Origin: Mesodorylaimus sp. YZB2_4
Taxonomy: Eukaryota; Nematoda; Enoplea; Dorylaimida; Dorylaimidae
Length of the DNA: 64,000 bases
Assembly: GCA_030248295.1 (NCBI GenBank)
Contig: JASANH010000554.1
Location: 124,001 to 188,000 of the forward strand
Reading direction: 5' to 3'
Position 1 is the stretch's first letter, and each line of letters begins with the position of its first letter. The notes beneath the pieces are model-generated. The model searched no databases and was not told the DNA's origin. It saw only the letters and a list, made by a program, of their open reading frames with translations. This document shows positions 54,023 through 64,000 of the stretch, one piece after another. The position numbers and the translations under genes were made by a program.

Positions 54023-57000
54023 ATGTTTTTTTACCTTCTCACCTTGATCATCGTATTTTTCCAATCATGCCTAGTCCAATCGCAGCCAAAATATCGACCT
54101 GATTGGAGTTCTCTGGACACTCGTCCATTGCCGTTATGGTATGACAACGAGAAATTCGGTATCTTCATGCATTGGGGTGCATACGCTGTGCCCGGTCTGC
54201 GCGACGCCTGGTTCTGGTGGTACTGGCAAGGCGACAGTCCAATGGCTGATGTGGTTTCTTTCATGAAAAAGAATTATCCCCCAGGATTCACGTATGCTGA
54301 ATTTGCAAAAGATTTTACAGCAGAATTATTCGATCCTGATGAATTCGCAAGAATTGTCAAAAAATCTGGAGCAAAGTAAGCAATTGTATATTGTGCATGG
54401 TAGGATCGTGAATTGCATACGTAATTAAACCTATATTTTATTTGCAACACTGCCGTTCATACGAGTAGCATTAATCGTAGCGCCAGGAGTTCGCAAATTC
54501 AGTGTCAACCTTTCGCGCTCGTAGTGTTTGCTGGTACAGTGGCGAGATGCAGCCTCTAAAACCGGCTGAGCTAACTAAACTAGACTACCAGCCGAGTGAT
54601 GCATCCGTGCTTTCCTCAAAATGCACAACACGGAGCACCATGTTTGCCTGCCTCACCTTCTTTATCCTAGTTTCTTCTTCTGTGTCTTTTGCCCCAATCG
54701 CAACTTAAAAATCTCTCTGATTGGGACTCACTAAACACGCGCCCAACATTTTTTGGTGTCTTTTTGGCTTCTGCTTTCTTGTCAGTCAATGCCATCGTTC
54801 TATTGCGATGTTCTTGTTGGGAAAGGCAGGGCCCAATTCAGCTTTAGGATGTCTAAATAATTATTAGCTTTGATTCAAATATGCTGTCTTTCTCAATCCT
54901 TTTGGCTAAATCACACTATGAAGGGGAATTCGCAAATACAGCATGAAAAGCCTGGTGCAAAGTAGACAGCCGTGCTGTTCGAGTATCATATGTCCCGTGT
55001 GTGCATGCTCATGTTCTATCGCAGCACCAAATGCAGTTTTGCACACTCGGATGCATTTCACACAGAATATTTAACCCAGCTTGGTCTCGAACACAAGTTG
55101 GAAAATGCGCATCCAGTGTGACAGGCAGCACACCGTAAGCAAAGTCCTAGTACGATGGTTCTGATAGCGCAGTGACTCTCTGATCGCCTCTATGGGCCTT
55201 TCCCGAACCTACGAAAATCTATGGCTGATGTTAAAAGTTTCCATTTTAAGGCTATTCCCAAGAAACGTAAAACTGCTGCACCTTGTGAATAGAAGACTGA
55301 TCGCGAGAAGTTAAAAAATTATTTCGAAAAGAGCTTAAAATTCAAAACATTTCTAATTATTATTTCGTTGGTCACACAGTGTTTAGATTCAGAGAAAATT
55401 CTAGAAACGTAGTATAGTTTGTGGTCTCCTGTGCATGTGCTGCCGCGACGGAGCGCGATGGATTCAAGGCTCACATTACAGCCCAGGAGAAGCATCGTCG
55501 ATCTGTGACTTTGCGATGTGATTCTTTTTCCCTTCTTTGCCTAGTTCGCTTCCCTGTGGCTCATTCTTCGTTTTTGTCTCTGACCAGAGTGGTCGTCTGC
55601 TTATCTTTGTCCTTTAAGACAGTGTGACGAAGCTGCTTTATACTCAGTATCCCATCTTCAGCCAACCTGAGCAGTCAGTTCACTTATTCGCTCTGCATCT
55701 CTACGCTTCCATTACGTCTCTCTCGCTACAGTAGATGTCCTCAAATGTTCCTGATTTATATTGTACAGCCCTTTTTGTGTGGAGCTGATAGATAGCAGTG
55801 AAAAGAAAGTAATCCAACCGTTAAGAAAATATGTAGCGCTAGTTCAACATTTAGTTCTATGTATTATTTAAATTGATCAGTCTGTTCTTTCTAGATACTT
55901 CGTCCTGACAAGCAAGCACCACGAGGGGTACACCATGTGGCCAAGCAATTACTCATGGAACTGGAACAGCTTGGACATTGGTCCTCATCGTGACTTAGTG
56001 GGTAAGGGTGGCACTCACAATTAGTTGCAGAGGCCTATCTTATTTTTGGTCACCAGGCGATCTGTCGAAGTCTATGCGAGCCCAGGGCGTACGTTTCGGC
56101 TTGTATTATTCGTTGTACGCATGGTTCCATCCTCTCTATCAGAAAGATAAGGCCAATTCGTTCAGGAGTCAAGAGTATGTCAAGGTGAGTTAATGTAGAG
56201 GAATGCTATGGCTATTGTGCACTGAACAGGATATACTGTACAGTGGCTAGGGAAGAGCGTATCATTTTCGAATGTCTGCAGGAAATCTACATCGGATTGC
56301 GATGATAGCCATGCGACGCAGATATAGTGACAGAATAATGCTTTTGAATAAGAGGAATATTTAATATTTTAGGATACAGTAATTCCTCAAATGCGCGAAA
56401 TCATCAACACATATCATCCCGAAGTGTTGTGGAGCGATGGAGATTGGGAAGCGTCCTACCAATACTGGAACTCAACTGAGTTCATAGCTTGGCTCTACAA
56501 CGACAGGTGGGTCAAAAATATTGCGCTTTATACACCTATGTCCTGCTGCGCCCCTATAATCCGTGCGTAAACACCTCCAGGAGGGTGGTCTAGAGAAGCA
56601 ATAATTTATGAAGCTCAGGGAGGGTCTCTTATTGATCAATCCATCTTTCAGCCCAGTCAAAGACACCGTCGTAACAAATGATCGTTGGGGCATTGGCGCA
56701 TTGTGCCATCACGGCGATTTCTTCACTTGCGATGATAGATATAACCCAGGTGAGATGGACAGTTCACGCGGCACCATCCGATTTCGCTAACTGAATCCTA
56801 TTTCTGTTGGGTAACACATTCGTATTGGCTCTGGGGGACGATCGATTCCGCATCCGCAGGGACGGGGGTACAGAGTCAATCGTCCTGCAGGGGAGCCTGT
56901 TGGTTAATCTCTCGACTACCTAGAATGTTGATTACATCTTTTTATCAGGAGCCATAACAGCAAAAGATTTATGTGCAATTTTGACTCATGTGACCAGCCC

Positions 57001-58129
57001 ACCCAGGCGGCGGGAGATACCAGAGACAAATCACCAATAAAAACTCTGGCTGGACAAAGGCAAGGTTCTCGACAGTACCTGCCGCTGAAAAAAGCCAGAG
57101 TGATACCGCTGTACACTGTATTTTTGCAGGGCTATTGCAAAAACACAAATGGGAGAACTGTATGACCATCGATCGCAAGTCGTGGGGATTCCGACGCGAT
57201 GCTACTTATGCCGACATTTTAACAATTCAGGAATTGATTGAAACTCTGGTCATTACTATCAGGTAAGCGAGTGATGTGCAAGACAGTTGGCCAATAAGAG
57301 TACCAAGCATGAATGAAACTGGTCGTTCCTGCCGATACTTCATAGGATCATACAGTATTTACCCATTTCAGTTGTGGTGGCAATCTGCTCATGAACGTTG
57401 GCCCAACCCAATATGGAAAAATCACACCAATCTTTGAAGAACGGCTGACTCAAATGGGTGAATGGCTGAAAGTGAATGGCGAAGCTGTCTACGAGTCCAA
57501 ACCATGGATATATCAAAATGACACTCTGACACGAAATGTCTGGTAAGTAGTACTGCACGCAGACCGGAGCTTTACAAAGATTTTTGAAATTCACAGTCAG
57601 TGACACAACGAAGTCGGTTCACACGCAAAGTGGGTGATACAACAATCCACCTGAAGAGGTGTTTCAAAATTTGACGATTAACTGAATAATCCAGTTATCA
57701 AGTCTTTGAGATAATTTTCGTAATCCAAACACTTTTCTGGACCATGACGAGAGTCATTGCAGGTTCACCTCAAAACTACGATCGTCAAATTCTCGTCATG
57801 TTTACAATTATCAAAAGAAGGACGACACAGTGGTTTATGCCTTTGTCCTCGAATGGCCTGAAGACAACCAGCTGAAACTGGCTTCGTGCAAGCCGACTAT
57901 TCAGACCAAGGTGTCGCTACTGGGCTACAACGGCACCCTGACCTACAAACCTTTGAAGCCGAGTGGTCTGACTGTGGATTTCAGTGGTATCCAGTGGACC
58001 CGTCTGCCTAACCTGTGGGCGTGGACATTGAAATTGGAATATCTGGAGTCGGATTCACGCATCCCGTATATGGTAGAGGCTAATGCAACGAAAATACCAA
58101 TGTCTCTGGTTCCTGGTTTTGCTATGTAG
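54023..58129 (+). CDS. alpha-L-fucosidase (GH29), tandem gene B, variant first exon, 496 aa
   Basis: Eight exons: 54023-54375, 55895-56001, 56057-56184, 56373-56506, 56652-56749, 57130-57262, 57372-57542, 57763-58129. Exons 2-7 have exactly the lengths of genes A and C. The intact first exon is type 'a': it keeps H-W-G-A-Y but has D-A-W-F-W-W, so the Glu of the canonical S-E-W-F-W-W is Ala. Its front half (signal peptide through [11 protein letters not shown]) is type 'b'. H-H-E-G-Y-T-M-W and the nucleophile in L-W-S-D-G-D-W-E are present. The canonical first exon is wrecked (54640-54965), so gene B can make only the variant. Whether it is an active glycosidase, an altered one or a fucose-binding protein is open. 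AATAAA lies near 58310. Confidence 0.92.
54640..54965 (+). pseudogene. decayed alternative first exon 1b of fucosidase gene B
   Basis: An ATG and a signal-peptide-like start ([11 protein letters not shown]) run into a stop after CCAATCGCAACT. One base over, the frame gives [10 protein letters not shown], the family's D-W-S-S-L-D-T-R-P. The H-W-G and W-F-W-W parts are deleted or scrambled. The end is recognisable: TTTGATTCAAATATGC..., GAATTCGCAAATA, GCCTGGTGCAAAGTAGACAG CC matches gene A exon 1b and its donor. It is therefore a dead type 'b' exon between exon 1a and exon 2. Confidence 0.85.
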
Positions 58130-58993
58130 AAGGCAGTATGACCACACAGTATAAAGTATGTACATCTTAAGGGGTACCGTCAAGGTCATGAAAATTAAGG
58201 AGGTGGCGTAAAATACTTTCTTGCCGATAAGCTGGTTTGGAGAAGAGGTGTATAATATTTTTCCGAATGAGATCTATGTAGGCGCATTTTGGGGTCATAT
58301 GCAGTGACAAATAAACACGGACTTACATCTCCGTGTTTATTAAGCCGGTATGTTATACATACCAGTGTGTTAACAGAAACGTGATTGCAGCAAGTGTTAT
58401 GTGTTTTAAAGTGAATATATATTTGTTGTAGTGAGTCCATGGCTTCTGTATTTTGACTCATCTCTGTAAAATATTATTGAATTATGATGATTTGGCTTCT
58501 TGGAGTTAAATGAACTGCTACCATCAATCTGAGGTTGACAGCTAGAGCCAGTGCCTTTATCAAACATTTGAGCATGAAAACGCATTTAGCTGCTGGCACA
58601 AGAAAATATTGTCAAGTTTTTTGAAAATACTTGCGCTAGTATTCATAAAGCTGAACTGCTTGGAGAAAATCTTCCATACAGTCCATTATTACTTCGTCCA
58701 TCGCAGTTCACCATGTTTCGAAGGCAATCCTGCGACAAGTTATTCGCACTTGACGACATGCGATATCATGCAGTGGCAGAAATCGATGGTACAGTGGAAA
58801 AACACAGCACACAATCGCTGGTCCGCAATATTCAGGAGTGCAAAGTACGATTCGTTATTTTTCAACAACACAACGCGTGAATTTCGCTCCAGCGCCTACG
58901 ATCTGATGTGGTTGCGAAAGCCATTAGTCTAAACATCGCCGACGCGCTAACCAGACAAACACAGCAACTAGGCAACTAGAAACTCCGCGCCCG
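58130..58993. other. intergenic between fucosidase genes B and C
   Basis: 3' flank of gene B with AATAAA near 58310, then sequence with no supported gene. I searched for a type 'a' first exon and found none. Confidence 0.5.
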
Positions 58994-59178
58994 GCCGTCC
59001 TTGGCGCTGTGCACATGATCGATTATAACAACACCTTGAGATATCGAGCGCACAGGGAAAATTCCCAGCGACACGTGACCATAGACGCCAGTTGAGTGAA
59101 AACATGGGCAGACAAGTCATCTTGCGTCTATGCTAGTCGTGTTGGTTTCTTTCCCACTCAAAATACAAACAGGCAACC
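58994..59178 (+). promoter_or_regulatory. conserved 5' flank of fucosidase gene C
   Basis: Counterpart of 53844-54022, about as long, with the same order of blocks ending in GACAAGTCATCTTGCG and CAGGCAACC before the ATG at 59179. The pyrimidine-rich acceptor-like tract is weaker here (TTTCTTTCCCACTC). Confidence 0.55.
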
Positions 59179-62100
59179 ATGTTTCGCCTTCTCTCCTTGT
59201 TTATCCTCCTTCCTCACTCGTACTCGCAATCGCAGCCCAAGTATCGCCCTGATTGGAGTTCTCTGGACACTCGACCATCGCCATTTTGGTACGACGATGC
59301 AAAGTTTGGTGTCTTTATGCACTGGGGTGTCTACTCGGTGCCATCATTCTATAGCGAATGGTTTTGGTGGGAATGGCAAGGCAAATCACCCAACTCAGCC
59401 GTAGTGGAAGTTATGGCTAAAAACTATAAGCCAGGATTCAAATATGCTGATTTTGGATCAATGTTCACGGCTGACTTATTCAGTGAAACGGAATTCGCTA
59501 GCATTATAAAAAAAGCTGGTGCAAAGTAAGCAGGTTTTTGACAAGGTCGAAAATGGACAGGCTGCGCAACCAAGATTTCTGTGGGCGCCTCAGGGTGCTC
59601 TTAGGATTAGCGTTCTCAAGTTTGCCGTGTGCTTAAAAGATTCAAGCTTCCTGAAATAAAAAGTCCTAAGCTCTAGGCATTTGCCATATAAAGAGTCAGA
59701 TAATTCTGTTTCTAAGACACTTTTGGCATGCCTTCACACGAGCAATCAGGAATTTGCAAACCATTTGCGCAGTCGCACACTCTAGTGGAGTCCATGCACT
59801 GAACCAAAACGTGAACTTTTCTGTTTCACTCCTGGACTGGACGCCTTTAACAACTAGTGCTGTAATTAGAGGCAAAAATGAGTATTGCAAGCGTAAAATC
59901 TCTTTGAAATTAATCCGATCAGCTGAAATAAGCTAATTGCGAAACAAACTTGTGGTTGTTGCAACTAGCAGTGTGTATTTTGTTTTGAAATGCAACTGAA
60001 AATGGATGCTTCTAATTTGCGTGCTGTATATTTGTGTCCGTTTTTTTCACAAATACCTGATGAGCAAAATGCAAAAAGCGTGATAAGTCCCGCTCATGTA
60101 ATCCGTCTGTTATGTCGTAGGTATTTCGTCTTGACGAGCAAGCACCACGAGGGGTTCACCATGTGGCCAAGCAATTACTCTTGCAACTGGAACAGTTGGG
60201 ACGTCGGCCCTCATCGTGACATAGTGGGTAAGAGTAACACGACAATTATCTGCAGAGGCCGACCTAATTTTTGGTTTCTGCTCGCCAGGCGATCTGTCTA
60301 AGGCTATTCGAGACCAAGGAGTCCGCTTCGGCTTATATTATTCATTGTACGAATGGTTCCATCCTCTCTATCTGAAAGATAAGGCCAATTTGTTCATGAG
60401 CCAAGAGTATGTCAGGGTGAGTAACGGGACAGAGTGAAACACGACTTGACTGACGCCTGCGCTGAAAGCATGAAATATGCAGCCTATCAGTAGCAAAGGA
60501 TCATTTGGAAACGCGCATAACAATGTTAGTCGCGAACCAGCCAGGCGAAGTGATACGCAAAGAGGTATACGACTCCACGGTTATCGCTATGGTAGCATAT
60601 CCAAGGGGTTACGAAGTGTGGGCCTACTTTATGAATGCTTGCAGTAACGTCAGAGTACAGAGTAGCAAAATACCATTTTCAAAGTCCGAATCTTTGAGGA
60701 TTTAACTTTTGCCCTTTTGATTTTTCTCCCCTTTTGCCCTTTTAGTGCCGCAGGACTTTTGCTAGGCCTGACCGAGTGCAGTATGAAACGTAATGGTTGC
60801 CCTGTTTCTGTGTTCCACCCATTTCATGTCTGTGCAGAGTTTCTCTTTCCCCATTGTGCATCAGGCCATCTGTGGTAGGTGCGAGATGCTGTCATGAACA
60901 CCTGACACTTGATCTGGAACCTATGCCGGCAAAAAGACTCACATAAGATGAAGGAATCACTGGTTGTTATCGTGCTTTTCTAAATGGCATCTCGTCGCAC
61001 CCTCATCAATAGTTTACCCTACTGTAAAGTACCTACCTCCACCACACTATCTGGCGGCTAACGCTTGTCTAGAGTGATTCATAAATACTCCTACGGTACG
61101 TCTGAAGTTTTATAGGACCTAGTCATTCCCCAATTGCGAGAAGTCGTCAGCACCTACCACCCCGAAGTGTTGTGGAGCGATGGAGATTGGGAAGCGTCCT
61201 ACCAATACTGGAACTCTACTGAATTCATAGCTTGGCTGTACAATGACAGGTGAGTCAACTGCACTTGACACGCACGTGACGATAGGAGTTTCAGTGGCAC
61301 TTGATTTCTCGCAAAATCAGTGTGGGCGGTCGTGAGAAGCAGTAGTTTTATGAAGGTCACGAAGTGTCTTCTCAATTGACCACTGCACCTTTCAGCCCAG
61401 TCAAAGACACCATTGTGACCAATGATCGCTGGGGTGTTGGTGCGTTGTGCCAACACGGCGATTTCTTTACGTGCAGCGACAGATACAACCCAGGTATATA
61501 TCTGACTCTTTATAATTGCGCCGTCCTGTCTAAATGCTGTCCGTAGCGTAAACTCCATTGACAATACTCTTCGTGCCAGCCATGCGCTGCCTCTCTTTAA
61601 AGGATCGGTTTGATAGGTTTTTAAAATAAGCTGACTCACTGCTGGCATGCCGTATGTTGGCTCAAAAAATAAGGGAAGAGCTTGAATAGCAGAAAAAGGC
61701 AAGCCTGAGAACATCATTTACATGTCATCGCTCTTCATTTTCAGGAGTTTTAAAAAAGCACAAATGGGAGAACTGTATGACAATAGATCGCAATTCGTGG
61801 GGATTCCGACGCGAGGCTACTTATGCCGACATTTTAACAATTCAGGAATTGATTGAAACTCTGGTCATTACTATCAGGTAAGCGAGCGTGGTCAGCATCC
61901 AACAAAGGATTGGTCAACAGCTTTTTTGTCGCAGTGGGTCTCCATCTCCCTCTTTCCTGACTTACCTTCGATCACACCCGTCTGCAGAAGAAGAATAATT
62001 GAAATGATAAAATTGCCTGTATTTCTCGTAAGATCGTGTTCTCTGAAACCACACATACAGAATGAGCAAATACGCAGGTTGACGCAAACATGGTTATGCA

Positions 62101-63272
62101 TACTATATATTGAGCTACGCTACCACCTTGGACTGTTACCAAATAAGAATAATGACAGAAAGTGGTTGTGTCCACCAATACTTTTCTACTGTCCAAAAAT
62201 GTTCATCTTCATTCATTGCAGTTGTGGCGGCAACCTGCTCATGAACGTTGGCCCGACCCATTATGGAAAAATCACACCAATCTTTGAAGAACGGCTGACT
62301 CAAATGGGTGAATGGCTGAAAGTGAATGGCGAAGCTGTCTACGAGTCCAAACCATGGATATATCAAAATGACACCCTGACACCAAATATATGGTAAGCAG
62401 CACTGCATGCAGACCACTGACGGCTGAAGGTGGGTGCATTGTACGCCAAGTCAATTTGACCCGTCTCACGATCAATGGCATGCTGTCTAGTTACTCATGG
62501 GATATTCTGTGCACAAAACTGTAGCACGCTACCCTCACCTCCAGAATGTGTTTTCATGAGTCAGAGTGATTGTGCAGGCTGGGCCGCGCGTTGGGGCGGA
62601 AGTCCAGTGGAAGCCTTGTTTTCCCAACAGAACAAAACGGCCCGAATTTTTTCTCTTCTCTCTTCTTTTCTAATAATCCCCCTGCTCGGACTAAGTCTTT
62701 ACTCGAACAGAACTTTACACATGGTGGACACCTCTCTCATGCTATGCTCACTCGGCGCCTAGCCGGTTTTAAGAAGTCACAAGGGAAAAATTATGTTTTG
62801 TGCCTCATGATTTCTGTTTGAAATCTTTTTTCTAATCTTTATTTCTGGTCATACTGGCCATTGCAGGTTCACCTCTAAATTACGCACTGCTGACGATATT
62901 CCCCCGCGTCGTATTTACAATCTTCAAAAGAAGGACGACACAGTGGTTTATGCCTTTGTCCTTGAATGGCCCGAAGATAACCATCTGAAATTAGCTTCTT
63001 GCAATCCGACTGATCAAACCAAGGTGTCCATGCTGGGGTATAGCGGCACTCTGACTTACAAACCATTGAAGCCGAGTGGTATGACCGTAGATCTCAGTGG
63101 AATTCAGTGGACCCGTCTGCCTAACCTGTGGGCGTGGACACTGAAATTGGAATATTTGGAGTCGGATTCACGCATCCCGTATATGGAAGACGCGAGCATT
63201 CCAATAGATAAGCCACAATTTCCAAATGCGGCTTGTACTTTTTCAGAAGATGGGACATGCGAGTCAGTATGA
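59179..63272 (+). CDS. alpha-L-fucosidase (GH29), tandem gene C, canonical form, 507 aa
   Basis: Eight exons: 59179-59525, 60121-60227, 60289-60416, 61116-61249, 61396-61493, 61745-61877, 62222-62392, 62867-63272. The first exon is type 'b' with [17 protein letters not shown], so all substrate-binding positions I can name are canonical; H-H-E-G-F-T-M-W and L-W-S-D-G-D-W-E follow. Signal peptide [11 protein letters not shown]. Exon 3 has diverged most (A-I-R-D-Q-G, Y-E-W-F, F-M-S-Q). The C-terminus is longer than in genes A and B and ends in an extra Cys-containing tail ([10 protein letters not shown]). There is no type 'a' exon upstream. Confidence 0.95.
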
Positions 63273-64000
63273 GATCATTAGGATGTCAAGGGTCGGAATC
63301 AAGAGTATGAAGTAAATGTTTTTGTACTTGACAGATGGTACAAACGTAAATAGCATCTTTGTATGGTGTGCTATTGTGTGGCTTATTCGCGTGTTGCTGG
63401 CGTTTTTTGCTGATGTACTTTTGCATACTGCATTCCATGCCGACGTGACCTACTTATTGGAAAGGCAGTGGTGGGTAGCCAACGACTTTTGTGCTTCAAG
63501 TAGCGTTTGAGCAAAACAATTCGGTTCTGATTTGAGGTGGTTGAGTTGCTGTACTTGCTGTGCGTACAGCATCTGAAGGCGCGTTGAGCCTGTGCTCGAC
63601 GATCGCATGTCCACAGAACTCTGCTTGACGGCGAGGCGTGAGGAATTGTCTGCTGTAATGCAATGGTGGTGCCCTTCAACGCTCCCGTTGAGTTGGGGGT
63701 CTTCGAAATAACAGTAATATATGCAGCAGGCCTGTTTTGGTAGCCTGTACGGTATACGTGCATGCGCAGGCGTGATTGAGACAGCCGAACGCAGACATGT
63801 CTACAAAGTTCTTTCCCTGTTTTGCCTCTCGCTAATCTTGAATATTTGCATGAACTTACACTATACTAATTCACCACAAATCGTTCGGATATTCTGAAAA
63901 AACGACGTAGTAATTGCTTTTTCTGCAAGACGACTTGTTCCTCCACAACTCGTTCATTCTCTAGTTACTTCGTGTTGGATCCCTCAGCATAGAACCAAGT
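63273..64000. other. 3' flank of fucosidase gene C, nothing further supported
   Basis: An open frame on the minus strand (63383-63763) has no recognisable domain. No fourth fucosidase first exon is seen before the window ends. Confidence 0.4.

Noticed and set aside
58609-58932. Possible extra fucosidase first exon upstream of gene C
   Set aside because: The 107-codon frame has none of the family motifs (no W-Y-D, H-W-G or W-F-W-W) and no donor in phase.
63383-63763. Minus-strand 126-codon frame at the window end
   Set aside because: No domain, no signal peptide and no splice support.
1-64000. CRISPR arrays, bacterial operons, rRNA genes
   Set aside because: No spaced direct-repeat arrays, Shine-Dalgarno-led gene strings or rRNA-like conserved blocks; introns throughout show a eukaryotic genome.

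Overview
The window looks like nuclear DNA of a nematode. Four things point that way: a moulting-cycle (MLT-10 family) protein with its LSP-repeat tail, a degenerate interstitial array built on TTAGGC (the nematode telomere hexamer), several small secreted proteins with no obvious relatives, and short phased exons bounded by GTAAG donors and TTTCAG/TTTTAG acceptors. All gene models below are my own joins of exons by reading frame, splice consensus and phase; there is no transcript evidence.

Layout. 1-8 kb: a secreted protein of unknown function (minus), an inverted fragment of the same gene, an alpha-1,4-galactosyltransferase-like gene (plus), a decayed LINE fragment and a TTAGGC-derived satellite. 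9.4-11.6 kb: a three-exon monocarboxylate-transporter-like MFS gene (plus). 12.7-23.0 kb: a 19-exon minus-strand gene joining an ERICH3-type N-terminus and DUF4590 domain, long acidic linkers, two RanBP2-type zinc fingers and a C-terminal leucine-rich-repeat domain. 24-26 kb: MLT-10-like gene (minus). 27.7-29.1 kb: single-exon peptide-type GPCR (minus). 30.2-31.3 kb: secreted three-repeat helical protein with C-x11-C motifs (minus). 33-34.5 kb: C-type-lectin-like gene (plus). 35.5-38.0 kb: secreted protein of about 466 aa, unknown (plus). 38.2-42.8 kb: repeats, including a large foldback element. 42.8-44.3 kb: a five-exon secreted Cys-rich protein (plus).

44.7-63.3 kb is the most interesting part: a tandem array of three alpha-L-fucosidase (GH29) genes with identical exon architecture (exons 2-7 have identical lengths in all three). 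Each gene body is preceded by one or two alternative first exons that carry the signal peptide and part of the active site. Type 'b' is canonical; type 'a' replaces the Glu of the S-E-W-F-W-W motif by Ala. Gene A has both types, gene B has an intact 'a' and a wrecked 'b', and gene C has only 'b'. This looks like an exon-choice system that has been partitioned between paralogues, with gene conversion visible in gene B.

Much of the remaining sequence is intergenic, with MITE-like and foldback elements, tRNA-like SINE fragments and dispersed low-copy repeats.
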